Below, piece by piece: positions 7,176 to 15,140 of a stretch of DNA of 35,369 nt (positions within the stretch are counted from its first letter, which is position 1; each line of letters begins with the position of its first letter). The stretch spans positions 1 through 35,369 of the forward strand of contig CAZXUI010000044.1 in NCBI GenBank assembly GCA_964643885.1, in the 5' to 3' direction. This DNA comes from CAADGL01 sp964643885. GTDB taxonomy: Bacteria; Planctomycetota; Phycisphaerae; UBA1845; Fen-1342. The notes beneath the pieces are model-generated. The model was not told the origin of the DNA. It saw only the letters and a list, made by a program, of their open reading frames with translations, and searched no databases. The position numbers and the translations under genes are program-made.

Positions 7176-9743
7176 GTGAACCGACGCCCCGCCTCGCTCG
7201 TCGCCTTCTGGCTGTGCCTGTGCGCGACGGCCGCATCACTCGCCGCCAGCCACCGCGACTGGACCGTCGTTCCCCTCGGCACGATCGCGCTCGCACCCGG
7301 GACACAGGAAGTGCGCCTCGCGCGCCCCTTCGACCGCCACGGCCTGATCGAAGCGCCCATCGTCCTGGTCGCCTTCTTCGACACCGCCCGCCAGCAGCAG
7401 ACGCCGATCGAGGTCGAGTTCTCCAACCCGCGGCAGACGCTGCCGACCTGGAAGATCACCGAGCCCGGACAGATGTACGTCATCGGGCTGGCGGCGCAGA
7501 TGCGCGCGGCCGGCGGGGGAAACGCCGTACTCCCGCTGCGGATCGAGCTGCGCGGCGCGGCCGGCGAGCTCGCGCTGATGGCCAGCGGCGCACCCGATCT
7601 CGCGCTCGCCGGCGACGACGCCCTCGGCCCGCTCGAGCAGATCGCCGAGCAGATGCCGCCCGGCGCGGAGCGCGAATACATCCGCGCCACGCTCCGCTCC
7701 AGCGGCGCCGACCTGCCCGGCGCGCAGCGCGAGCTCCGCCGCCTCGCCGGGACCGGCGACACGCGCGTCGCCCGGGCCGCCCGCGCCGCACTGCGCCGTA
7801 TCGAGTTCGCCCGCAGCGAGCCGGCCGCCGCTCTCGATGCGCCGACGCACCTGCGGCTCGCGCTCTACGCCCAGCAATGCGGCCTCTTCCGCTCCGCGCG
7901 GCTTCACTTCGAGGCCTCGCTCGCCGCCGACGCCGCCCAGCCCGAGGCATGGCTGCGTCTCGGCGAAGTGATGGACCGCTGCGGAGATCCCATCGACGAG
8001 GTCGCCGGAATGTTCGAACGCGCCGGCTACGTCGGTCGGGCCGAACCCAACTCGTGGAACGTGGTCGTCGTCACCGTACTCGACTCGCCTTCGGTCGCCG
8101 CCGCGGAGTCAGCGCCCGATCCCGACGCCCCCGCCGAGCCACCGCGCCAATCCCCCGACGCCGCCGCCCTCGACCGCGTCGCCCGCGAGTGGTCCCGCTT
8201 CGAGAAGATGATCTTCGGCGTCTCCCGCGGGCGGCTCGAGCTCAATACCCGCTTCGTCCGCATTCGCGACGCCGAGACGGCCGGCTTTCAGCGCATCTCG
8301 CTGAGCCCCGCCGACGGCCGCGCGACCTCGCGGCCCAGCGAGCTGCTCGCTCCGCCGCCCGACCTCGTCGGCCCGCCCGGAAGCACCGATTGGCTGGTCG
8401 TCTTCCGCTCCGGCGGCAGCGGCCTGGCGTTCGACCCGCTGCACGGCATCAACGCCGCCGCATTCAACGACCTGCCCGCCGACGCCGATTGGCAACATCT
8501 GCTGCTCGCCTTCGCCCGCGTCATCTCTTCCACGGCGGGGCAGGCCGAGCTCCACGCGGAGCTCGCCCGCCTGCCGGACGGCCTGCTCTACGGCCATGAG
8601 CCGCTCGCCTCCGACGCCGCCGCCATCCGCGCTGCTCTCAGCTACGCCGTCGCACCGGCCGCCTTCGCGCAGCTCAAGCTCGCCTCGAGCGACACCCAGA
8701 GCGGCTTCGTCCGCAATTGGTACGTCGACGAGCCGCGCCCGGGGGCGGCCGCAGCATCCGAGCACGACCGGCCGCTCGCAGAACTCGTCGCGCCCGCCCG
8801 ACTCGATCACTCCGCCCGCTTCGTCGCCGCCGCGCGCCCAGCCCTCAGCCTCGCCGAGCTGAGCGGCGGCCAGTCGCTCGCGCCGCGCTCGCTCATCCGC
8901 GCCACCACGTACGTCCTCTCGCCGCGGCGCCAAACGCTGCGACTCTGGCTCGGCTACGATGGCCGCCTGGCCGTCTGGCTCAATGACGAGCTCGTCCTTT
9001 CGGGCGCCGCCGCCATGCCGCTGCGGCCCGGCGGCCGCCCGCGCGAGAACATGCTTTGCCGGCCCGTCACACTCCAGCGCGGCTGGAACCGGCTCGATAT
9101 CGCTCTCGAACGCCCAGCCGCCCCTGCCCCCGGCGACTTCGGCCTCGCCGTCCGCCTGGCCGACCTGGCCGAACGCGGCAACATCGGCCTGCGCATGATC
9201 GGCCCGGCCAGCGACGTGCCGCGCTTCGCGACGCGCGACCCGCTCCGCCCCGAGCCCGGCCGCTGGTACTCCTGGCGCGACGTGCGCGACGACTGGCCGG
9301 CGAGCCTGCCACGTCTGAGCGAGCAATCGCTGCGGGATTACGCCCAGTTTCCCGCGAGCTTCACCATCGCCGCGGACCGCGCCGCCGCCGCACCGGTCAT
9401 CCGCCTCGACCGCTCGGCCGACACGACCCGCACGGGCGCGCGTGTTCGGCTCGATGCGCTGCTCGATTGGTCGCGCGAGTTTCTCGCCGTCGCCGAGATG
9501 ACCAAGAACGGCCGCCGCCGCCACCTGCTGCTCGTCCGACCCGACGCGATCGACGCCGTGCTCACCTGTCTGAAGGAAGCCGACGCGGCCCGCGATCTCT
9601 TCGCCGGCCGGCGCGTCTCCGACCGCCTCCTCGGCGTCGTCCAGATCGGTTCCGCCGCCGCGCCGCTGCGCCTGATCGCCGTCGAGGCCCTCCTGCCCGA
9701 CGTCCTGCCGTGGGACGAAGAGGATCTTCTCTCTCCCGGCTGA
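7176..9743 (+). CDS. Large secreted protein of unknown function
   Basis: An 855-aa protein. The start is GTG, with AAGGAG 6 nt upstream, giving a signal peptide (RRPASLVAFWLCLCATAASL). Residues about 30-130 look like a beta-rich domain. Residues about 228-270 look like a TPR unit (FRSARLHFEASLAADAAQPE). Residues about 340-480 hold a possible degenerate peptidase-like region (FEKMIFGVSRGRLELNTRFV) without a recognisable catalytic motif. Residues about 585-660 (LGYDGRLAVWLNDELVLSG; LQRGWNRLDIAL) resemble the jelly-roll carbohydrate-binding modules that bacteria attach to secreted enzymes. No family is named with confidence. It is divergent from the TolB-like/TPR gene, so co-regulation is plausible. 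The stop lies 65 nt before the assembly gap. Confidence 0.75.
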   Translation: MNRRPASLVAFWLCLCATAASLAASHRDWTVVPLGTIALAPGTQEVRLARPFDRHGLIEAPIVLVAFFDTARQQQTPIEVEFSNPRQTLPTWKITEPGQMYVIGLAAQMRAAGGGNAVLPLRIELRGAAGELALMASGAPDLALAGDDALGPLEQIAEQMPPGAEREYIRATLRSSGADLPGAQRELRRLAGTGDTRVARAARAALRRIEFARSEPAAALDAPTHLRLALYAQQCGLFRSARLHFEASLAADAAQPEAWLRLGEVMDRCGDPIDEVAGMFERAGYVGRAEPNSWNVVVVTVLDSPSVAAAESAPDPDAPAEPPRQSPDAAALDRVAREWSRFEKMIFGVSRGRLELNTRFVRIRDAETAGFQRISLSPADGRATSRPSELLAPPPDLVGPPGSTDWLVVFRSGGSGLAFDPLHGINAAAFNDLPADADWQHLLLAFARVISSTAGQAELHAELARLPDGLLYGHEPLASDAAAIRAALSYAVAPAAFAQLKLASSDTQSGFVRNWYVDEPRPGAAAASEHDRPLAELVAPARLDHSARFVAAARPALSLAELSGGQSLAPRSLIRATTYVLSPRRQTLRLWLGYDGRLAVWLNDELVLSGAAAMPLRPGGRPRENMLCRPVTLQRGWNRLDIALERPAAPAPGDFGLAVRLADLAERGNIGLRMIGPASDVPRFATRDPLRPEPGRWYSWRDVRDDWPASLPRLSEQSLRDYAQFPASFTIAADRAAAAPVIRLDRSADTTRTGARVRLDALLDWSREFLAVAEMTKNGRRRHLLLVRPDAIDAVLTCLKEADAARDLFAGRRVSDRLLGVVQIGSAAAPLRLIAVEALLPDVLPWDEEDLLSPG

Positions 9744-9753
9744 CCGATCCAAG

Positions 9754-9808
9754 CGTCCTCGCTATGGGCAAGCGCAACAGGTGCCATGGACACGCGCGGC
9801 GGGTGGCA
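9754..9808 (+). repeat. 55-bp direct repeat flanking the gap, left copy
   Basis: Identical over 55 bp (CGTCCTCGCTATGGGCAAGC to the GGGTGGCA end) to 9909-9963 on the other side of the N-run. The length equals a common de Bruijn k-mer size, so this may be an unresolved contig overlap rather than a real duplication. Confidence 0.9.
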
Positions 9809-9908
9809 NNNNNNNNNNNNNNNNNNNNNNNNNNNNNNNNNNNNNNNNNNNNNNNNNNNNNNNNNNNNNNNNNNNNNNNNNNNNNNNNNNNNNNNNNNNN
9901 NNNNNNNN
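9809..9908. other. Assembly gap of 100 N
   Basis: Exactly 100 N, the standard placeholder for a scaffold gap of unknown length. Reading frames that cross it are meaningless. Confidence 0.99.
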
Positions 9909-9963
9909 CGTCCTCGCTATGGGCAAGCGCAACAGGTGCCATGGACACGCGCGGCGGGTGGCA
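9909..9963 (+). repeat. 55-bp direct repeat flanking the gap, right copy
   Basis: The same 55 bp as 9754-9808, continuing directly into the hairpin repeat at 9956-10026. Confidence 0.9.
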
Positions 9964-10026
9964 TGGGCAAGCGCAGCTTGCCCGTGCGCCCGCTGAAGCC
10001 GCTGGTGCGAGATTCCCAACTCGCAC
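9956..10026 (+). repeat. Dispersed hairpin repeat, copy 1
   Basis: Contains GGGCAAGC-GCA-GCTTGCCC, a perfect 8-bp hairpin, then CTGGTGCGAGATTCCCA and CTCGCAC. A reverse-complement copy lies at 24546-24620 with a few substitutions. Both copies are intergenic. Confidence 0.75.
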
Positions 10027-10089
10027 CAAGGTGACAGGTGTGAAGTGACACGTGACAGGTGACCCGCGACCCGGGGCCGCCTGGCCGCG

Positions 10090-10160
10090 TCAGAACCCGC
10101 CGCGCCAAGCGGCGCGTCTTTCGGCCGCCAATCAACCCCGTGCCTGGCACACGCAGTTCC
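10090..10160 (+). repeat. REPIN-like palindromic repeat, copy B (diverged)
   Basis: It begins TCAGAACCCGCCGCGCCAAG as in copy A. The right half is degraded (ACCCCGTGCCTGGCACACG). Confidence 0.7.
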
Positions 10161-10324
10161 AACTCTGCTCGTGCGAGACGCCGAGCGCGCCCCGTGATCC
10201 CCCATTCAACCGCATTTTCCTCTGGCCTTCCTACCCGGCACAGGTAACAATCTCCGGTGGAAGTGTTCGCGCCGACGTGGCCGGGCGCTTGGCGCACTTT
10301 CGACCGATAACTCGGAGACTCCGC

Positions 10325-11188
10325 ATGCGCCGCGACGCCCGCCCCCGATTCGCCCTCACCCTCGCCGCCGCGATCCTGCTCGCCGGCCTCGCCACCGCCC
10401 AGTTGCCCCCGGCCGGCCCGCCCGCGCCCGCTGCCTCCAGCGAGGCGGCCGAGAAGCCGCGCCCGACGCGCCCCAAGCTCACGCCCACACAGCTTCTGTC
10501 CGCCCGGTTCGTCCGCGTCGAGCTTCAGGACGTCCCCTTCGACCAGGCGATCGAGTGGCTCGCCGAGTCCCTCGGCACGAACGTCGTTGTGCTCTGGAAG
10601 CGCATCGAGGCCGCCGGCATCGAGCGCGACACGCCCGTCACCGTCCGCGCCCGCAACATCCGCGTCGACCAGGCCCTCTGGATCATCCTCCACGAAGCCG
10701 CCTCCGACGCCGCGCCGCTCGCCTACCGCGCCGACGAAGACATGATCATCATCTCCACCGCCGAGGACCTCGGCGAGGAGATGATCGTACGCGTCTACGA
10801 CGTGCAGGACCTGCTCGCGACACGCCTGCGCCGCCCCTTCATGCACGTCGGCAGCGAGCGCGACCTCGCCGTCGGCTCCGTGCCGGCCGTCGCGGCCGGA
10901 GCCGTCGCGACGACGCCCGTCATTCAGCGCTACTTCAGCGGCGTCGAGCTCGAGGGCGAAGATGTCGGCGGCGACGTCGGCCGCGACGACGACCGGACCG
11001 ATCCCGACGAGCACCTGCGCGAGCTGGTGAACGTCATCACGACCTCGGTCGCCCCGGAGAGCTGGGATGTCAACGGCGGCCGCGGCTCCGTTCGCGGCTA
11101 CCGCGGCCGGCTGGTCGTCCGCAACACGGCCTTCGTCCACCAGCAGCTCGCCGGCACGCTCCGCGAGCCCTCAGCCGGCACGCCGTAG
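10325..11188 (+). CDS. Exported STN/secretin-N-like protein, planctomycete type
   Basis: A 287-aa protein with a signal peptide (ALTLAAAILLAGLATAQ), a Pro/Ala linker, then residues about 57-140 (VELQDVPFDQAIEWLAESLG; VTVRARNIRVDQALWIILHE; DEDMIIISTAEDL) with the pattern of the STN domain at the N-terminus of secretins and TonB receptors. The C-terminal part holds VYDVQDLL and SWDVNGGRGSVRGYRGRLVV, after a variable acidic stretch. I know this arrangement as an abundant, uncharacterised planctomycete family. No secretin pore domain follows, so it is not a secretin. The start has GGAG 7 nt upstream. Function unknown; likely periplasmic or envelope-associated. Confidence 0.75.
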   Translation: MRRDARPRFALTLAAAILLAGLATAQLPPAGPPAPAASSEAAEKPRPTRPKLTPTQLLSARFVRVELQDVPFDQAIEWLAESLGTNVVVLWKRIEAAGIERDTPVTVRARNIRVDQALWIILHEAASDAAPLAYRADEDMIIISTAEDLGEEMIVRVYDVQDLLATRLRRPFMHVGSERDLAVGSVPAVAAGAVATTPVIQRYFSGVELEGEDVGGDVGRDDDRTDPDEHLRELVNVITTSVAPESWDVNGGRGSVRGYRGRLVVRNTAFVHQQLAGTLREPSAGTP

Positions 11189-11323
11189 GGTGCGTCCCTC
11201 GACGCACCAACAGTCGTAGTCTGCGTCCCTTGACGCATCGACCGCTCCTCATTCGGGTGGTACGGGCGTCCCGCCCGTACCGTTCGGCCGAAGGCGTAGG
11301 GTGCGTCCCTCGACGCACCAACA
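11186..11323. repeat. Cluster of GACGCACC hairpin repeats
   Basis: GGTGCGT-CCCTCG-ACGCACC occurs twice with its flanks (11190-11210 and 11300-11323). A diverged copy lies near 11220 (TGCGTCCCTTGACGCA). Between them is a perfect palindrome, GGTACGGGCG-TCC-CGCCCGTACC (about 11259-11281). The cluster begins at the stop codon of the preceding gene. Confidence 0.75.
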
Positions 11324-11575
11324 GCTCTCGAGCCCCGGAAATCCGTTGCGAACTTTCCGCGCACCCGTCGTAGAACTAAATAGAGGCCGCGGCGATAACG
11401 CGGTCCCAGACGGCCAGGCGGGCATTGCGATCATTCGCACTGTGCCATCATTCCATCATCGTTCCTGCCCGCCGCCGCCTGATCGTCCGTTGAGTTGAGA
11501 ACAACGAGTCCGCCGCTGCGCGACGCCCGTCGCCCCCGGCCGGACACGCCCCGCTTGCGCCCGGAGGATCGACCG
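11324..11575. other. Intergenic region before the membrane-protein gene
   Basis: No gene seen. It contains a GGAGG Shine-Dalgarno at 11563-11567 and a moderately AT-richer stretch (about 11350-11480) that probably holds the promoter. I found no convincing -35/-10 pair. Confidence 0.5.
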
Positions 11576-13261
11576 ATGCACGCGACGAACAACCTCTGCG
11601 CCCAGCTCGCCGACTGGTGGCTCCGCCGCAATCCGACCTATCTCGCCAGCGCGGCGCTGATGGCCGTCGGCGCCCGCCTCTACCTCGCCTCCCCCGATGT
11701 GGACGCCGGCGATTTTCGCCACATTCTGCTCACGCTGGCCGCCCTGCAAGGCTACGTCATCGCCGTCAGCGGCTGCGCCGTCGTCCTGCACCACTGGCGG
11801 CGGGGCGGCAGCGACTTGGTTTGGCTGCTGGTCGTCGGCGCAGCCTTCTGGACCGGCCCGCTCGCCGCGACGCTCGAGCTGACGCAATACGACCGCACGA
11901 TCGGCCTGCTGCTGAGCCTCGCCGCCGCCGTCGTCGCGCTGCTCGAGCTGCACGCCGTGCTGCGCTGGCTCGCGCTTCCGGTCACCATCGCCACGATGCT
12001 CGTCGCGCCCCTGGCCCTCGCCTTGCTCGTGGCCGCGCCGGCCTGGCTGCACGTCCCGTACGCCGCGGCCGGAACGAACGAGCTCGCCATCTACGCCCTC
12101 TGGTGGATTCTGGCCGCGATCACGCTGCTGGCCGCGCTGGCCGTCCACGAGCACGAGCCGGCCGTTCGCAGCTCGCCGCCGCAGCGCGTGCCGCGCCGCC
12201 TCGCCGGTGAGCTGCTCTTCCTCGCGGCGGTCGTCGTCGCCACGGCCTTCCACCTCTACGGCATGCACTACTCCTTTTTCGGCCACGCCCGCCCGTTCTA
12301 CGCGGTTCCGGTGCTGGCCGCGGGCATCGTTACGTTGATCGAGCTCGCCCGCGTCTGCGCGGTGCCGGTGCTGCGCGGCCTCTGCCTCGCGGCGGTGACG
12401 CTGCTTCCCATGATCGCGCTCGCCTCTGCGTGGGCGGGTTTCGACTCGCGCGTCCCGAGCGAGGCGCTCCTGGAGCCGCTGCGCGATCCCCGCCGGCCGC
12501 TGCTGGCGATGAGTCTGCTCGTCGCGCTCTGGGCCGCCTGGCGGCTGCGGTGCTTTCCGCTGGTGCACGTGGCCGCCGCGACGCTCGTTGCACTGTTCGT
12601 GATCTCCGGCGCGGCGCCGGCGGGCGTCGAACAGGCGCTTCAGCACGTCCGCCGTGCGCGGTTGCCGCTCTCTCCCTCGCTGGTCGCCGCGCTCTACGCC
12701 GTCGCCGCGTATTTCCTGCTGTTCGGCGCCCTGCGCCGCTGCCGGCACGACTTTGCCGCCGGCGTGTTCATGTCAGCACTCGCGACCTGCGGCCTGCTTC
12801 TCGGCCGCACGCCGTTCGATCTCTGGCTGGCGGCCGTGCTCGCGGCATGGACCTGGCTGGCGCTGGTTCACACGCTGTTTCGCTGGCCGCCGCTGTCGTT
12901 GCGGGCCGCGGGCGTCGCGGCGCTGCTGCTCGTGTTCTGTTGGGCGGAGAGTGACCCGCAGACGCAGTCGATCGGACGGCTGCATCTCGCGGCCTGCGTC
13001 GCCGTGCTGGTGGGTCTCGCGCTGCTCGCCCGCGATCGCGCTTACGCTCTGCTGGCCGGCGGCCTGGCAGCCGGCGGCATCGCCTTCGCTTTCTCGCGCG
13101 GCCTCTGGCTCAGCCGCAATCCGCTGGCCGGCGTGGCCGTCGTCGGCGCGTTCGTGCTGCTGGCGATCGCGATGCTCGTCAGTTGGGAGAAGGAGCGTCT
13201 GCTGGCGGCGCTCTCTCGGGCTGCGCGACGAAACGCCGCTCAGGAAGCGCCGGATGCCTGA
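11576..13261 (+). CDS. Polytopic membrane protein of unknown function
   Basis: A 561-aa, very hydrophobic protein with roughly 14-16 predicted membrane spans distributed along its length (for example LLSLAAAVVALLELHAVL, TIATMLVAPLALALLVAA, VAVVGAFVLLAIAMLVSW). A short charged N-terminus and a charged C-terminal tail (SWEKERLLAALSRAARRNAA) are visible. No conserved motif of a transporter, polymerase or glycosyltransferase is recognised. The start ATG has GGAGGA 8 nt upstream; the frame is open upstream but lacks a better start. It is preceded by the exported STN-like gene and followed by a convergent VOC gene. Confidence 0.8.
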   Translation: MHATNNLCAQLADWWLRRNPTYLASAALMAVGARLYLASPDVDAGDFRHILLTLAALQGYVIAVSGCAVVLHHWRRGGSDLVWLLVVGAAFWTGPLAATLELTQYDRTIGLLLSLAAAVVALLELHAVLRWLALPVTIATMLVAPLALALLVAAPAWLHVPYAAAGTNELAIYALWWILAAITLLAALAVHEHEPAVRSSPPQRVPRRLAGELLFLAAVVVATAFHLYGMHYSFFGHARPFYAVPVLAAGIVTLIELARVCAVPVLRGLCLAAVTLLPMIALASAWAGFDSRVPSEALLEPLRDPRRPLLAMSLLVALWAAWRLRCFPLVHVAAATLVALFVISGAAPAGVEQALQHVRRARLPLSPSLVAALYAVAAYFLLFGALRRCRHDFAAGVFMSALATCGLLLGRTPFDLWLAAVLAAWTWLALVHTLFRWPPLSLRAAGVAALLLVFCWAESDPQTQSIGRLHLAACVAVLVGLALLARDRAYALLAGGLAAGGIAFAFSRGLWLSRNPLAGVAVVGAFVLLAIAMLVSWEKERLLAALSRAARRNAAQEAPDA

Positions 13262-13293
13262 CGTTCTCCGCAAGCGGCGAACGGGCGCTGGCT

Positions 13294-13671
13294 TCAGCGA
13301 TAAGTTGTGATCTCGAGTGGATTGCCGTCCGGGTCGACGAAGTAGATCGACTGCGCGAGGCCGTGATCCACCGGGCCGCGGAAGTCGATCCCCAGCTCGC
13401 GCAGGTGCGCCTGTGCGGCCGCGAAGCCGTCGGCCGAGGTTGCCCATGCGACACGGTGCCAGTGAACCGCCCGGCCGTCGCCGGTTGCCGCCCGCGGACC
13501 GTCCGCGTGAAACAGCGCCAGCTTCGTGCCGCCCGCGGCGATCATCAGCGGCTCGGGCTCCCAGCGCGCCACCTCGCGCAGCCCGAGCACCTTGCCGTAC
13601 CACCGGGCCGCGTCTCGCAGGTCACGGACGAAAACCTCGACATGATCGATTCCGTCGGGCACGAACGGCAT
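13294..13671 (-). CDS. VOC-superfamily (glyoxalase/dioxygenase fold) protein
   Basis: A 125-aa single VOC domain. It opens with GIDHVEVFVRDLRDAARWYG (metal-ligand position H10) and closes with FVDPDGNPLEIT (E120). It has the beta-alpha-beta-beta-beta pairs of the glyoxalase/bleomycin-resistance/extradiol dioxygenase fold. The reaction cannot be deduced; such proteins include lactoylglutathione lyases, epimerases and antibiotic-binding proteins. The start has AGGAG 7 nt upstream. It is transcribed alone, convergent with the membrane-protein gene. Confidence 0.85.
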   Translation of the reverse strand: MPFVPDGIDHVEVFVRDLRDAARWYGKVLGLREVARWEPEPLMIAAGGTKLALFHADGPRAATGDGRAVHWHRVAWATSADGFAAAQAHLRELGIDFRGPVDHGLAQSIYFVDPDGNPLEITTYR

Positions 13672-13732
13672 GCGGAGTCTCCTGTTCGACCGTTGCAGGA
13701 GTCTATCCCCGGACCTCCCGCCCGAATGATCC

Positions 13733-13961
13733 GAGCCGCGACCGTGAGGGAGCGGGCTGGGGGTGGCGCGCTGCCCGCGCAAGCGCCCGGAGACATTCAG
13801 CGAACTCGTGCGCTGTCTCATGGTGTCCGGTGTGTGCAATCGGCGCGCGTTCGCTGTTTTCAGGCGTGCGCGGCTCGGCGCGTCCACCCCGGACACGCAG
13901 TGTCCGGGGTGGACGCGGGCAAAGGTCGCACAAATGGCCCGCTCCCTCACGGTCGCGGCTC
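13733..13961. repeat. Element bounded by 25-bp inverted repeats
   Basis: A 25-bp sequence starting GAGCCGCGACCGTGAGGGAG (13733-13757) recurs perfectly inverted at 13937-13961, enclosing about 180 bp without a gene. A diverged third copy lies at 30311-30340. The 229-bp unit has MITE-like architecture, but no target-site duplication was found by eye. Confidence 0.65.
13880..13916. repeat. 17-bp perfect palindrome
   Basis: Arms GCGTCCACCCCGGACAC (13880-13896) and its exact reverse complement (13900-13916) are separated by GCA. This would be an extremely stable hairpin on either strand. It lies inside the inverted-repeat element. Confidence 0.85.
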
Positions 13962-13974
13962 TGTTCCCCGCGCG

Positions 13975-14014
13975 GCGCGCGCCCACCCCGCGCCGCGCGC
14001 GCCCACCCCACGCC
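13975..14014. repeat. Two tandem 20-bp units
   Basis: Two units of GCGCGCGCCCACCCC(G/A)CGCC differ at one base. They lie just downstream of the astacin gene stop. Confidence 0.7.
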
Positions 14015-14024
14015 GCTCTGAGCA

Positions 14025-15074
14025 CTACCGCCCGATCACCACCGACCCCGTCGTCGGCTCGATCCGCATGGCCCGCTCGATCCGTCCCGTGAACGCGTAT
14101 TCGCGCGGGCTGTTGTAGAAGTCCGATTTCAGCCACAGCGTCCCGCCCGTCGGCGTGGCGAGATACCCCATCGCGAACCCGGCGAACGGATTCACGAACG
14201 TCCCCAGCGGCAGGCTGCTGCTCGTGTCCGCGAACACCCAGTCCGCCTGCGGATACAGGAAGCTCATGATCCGCCCATCCCAGTAGCTCGCCCCGGCGCG
14301 CTGGCCGATCAGCGTCTGCTGGTTCGTGTTCGGCGGCAGCACCGTGATCGTCGCGCAGGTCGGGTCCGTCGCCGCGCACACGCCGCAGTTCGAGAACGCA
14401 CACGCCGGATAGTGCATCACCGACCCGAAATCGTAGGGCCCGTGCTCGCCGCCCGAATCGCGGATCGCGAACTGGCTGTTGCAACTGATCGGATTCCCGT
14501 CGGCGTCCGAGCAGCAGTTCTGGCAGACGTTGTTGAAGTTGACCGTGATGAACGTGTTGCGGTCCGCCCGGCTCTGCTCGTGCCAGAAGCCCAGCACGTG
14601 CCCGAGCTCGTGCACCAGCGTTCCGTGCACCGTCCAGCTCGAGATGAAGACCCGCTGCTCGCCGCCGACGTTGCCGAGAAACTCGCTGGCGTTGAAGGTC
14701 GCGTTGCGGATGAAGATGTAGTCGCTCTCGCCGCTGCGCGGCACGAAGAACACGTTGGCCAGCGACTCCCACTCGTCCATCGCCGCCCGCATCAGGTCCT
14801 GGTTCGTCTGCGTCACGTTCGGCCCGAACGAATACGGCACGACGCCGTTGGACCATAGATTCACCACGTAGGCCGTCCGCGTCTGGTCCCAGCTTCGCGG
14901 CACGAGAATGTCGTCCTCGAGCACGCGCAGGTCCGGCGGAATCTCCGTCACCGGCGCCAGCGGATCAGGCTCCGCGACCTCGGGCTTCTGCGCCCACGCG
15001 ACCGCCGGCCCCGCACACACGAGCGCCAGGACGATCGCCGCCTGCGCCGAGTTCATCTTGCGCTTACCTTTCAT
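14025..15074 (-). CDS. Secreted astacin-like (M12A) zinc metalloprotease
   Basis: A 349-aa protein with signal peptide (MNSAQAAIVLALVCAGPAVA). The zinc site HELGHVLGFWHEQSRAD has H155, E156, H159 and H165 with E166, the extended HExxHxxGxxHE signature of astacins. The Met-turn SVMHYP gives M220 and the conserved Tyr222. A Cys-rich insertion (VCQNCCSD; CAFSNCGVCAATDPTC) suggests disulfides and extracellular location. A propeptide-like stretch precedes the domain. The start is taken at ATG 15074, with GGAG 9 nt upstream. It is 66 nt downstream of the tail-fibre-like gene on the same strand, so probably co-transcribed. The substrate is unknown; digestion of extracellular protein or processing of its neighbour are both possible. 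Confidence 0.9.
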   Translation of the reverse strand: MKGKRKMNSAQAAIVLALVCAGPAVAWAQKPEVAEPDPLAPVTEIPPDLRVLEDDILVPRSWDQTRTAYVVNLWSNGVVPYSFGPNVTQTNQDLMRAAMDEWESLANVFFVPRSGESDYIFIRNATFNASEFLGNVGGEQRVFISSWTVHGTLVHELGHVLGFWHEQSRADRNTFITVNFNNVCQNCCSDADGNPISCNSQFAIRDSGGEHGPYDFGSVMHYPACAFSNCGVCAATDPTCATITVLPPNTNQQTLIGQRAGASYWDGRIMSFLYPQADWVFADTSSSLPLGTFVNPFAGFAMGYLATPTGGTLWLKSDFYNSPREYAFTGRIERAMRIEPTTGSVVIGR

Positions 15075-15140
15075 GGCTCGTAGCTCCCAACTACGCGTCT
15101 GATTCCTGATGGATCGCTCGATCACGCCGCGGCTCGATCG

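Larger units (their letters stand above)
9744..10324. other. Intergenic region with repeats and assembly gap
   Basis: No convincing gene is present. It holds an N-run, two identical 55-bp flanks, a hairpin repeat (9956-10026), REPIN-like copy B (10090-10160), a short GTGACA-rich stretch (10030-10065), and the GGAG Shine-Dalgarno of the next gene at 10314-10317. Confidence 0.8.

Noticed and set aside
8109..9752. Long minus-strand frame (547 codons) opposite the secreted protein
   Set aside because: Gly/Ala/Arg/Asp-rich composition without motifs and no RBS; a shadow of the gene at 7176-9743.
9562..10205. Frames that translate through the N-run
   Set aside because: The gap is of unknown size and the translation is meaningless.
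11186..11323. CRISPR array from the repeated hairpins
   Set aside because: Copies are irregularly spaced, differ in sequence, and no cas gene or uniform spacer is present.
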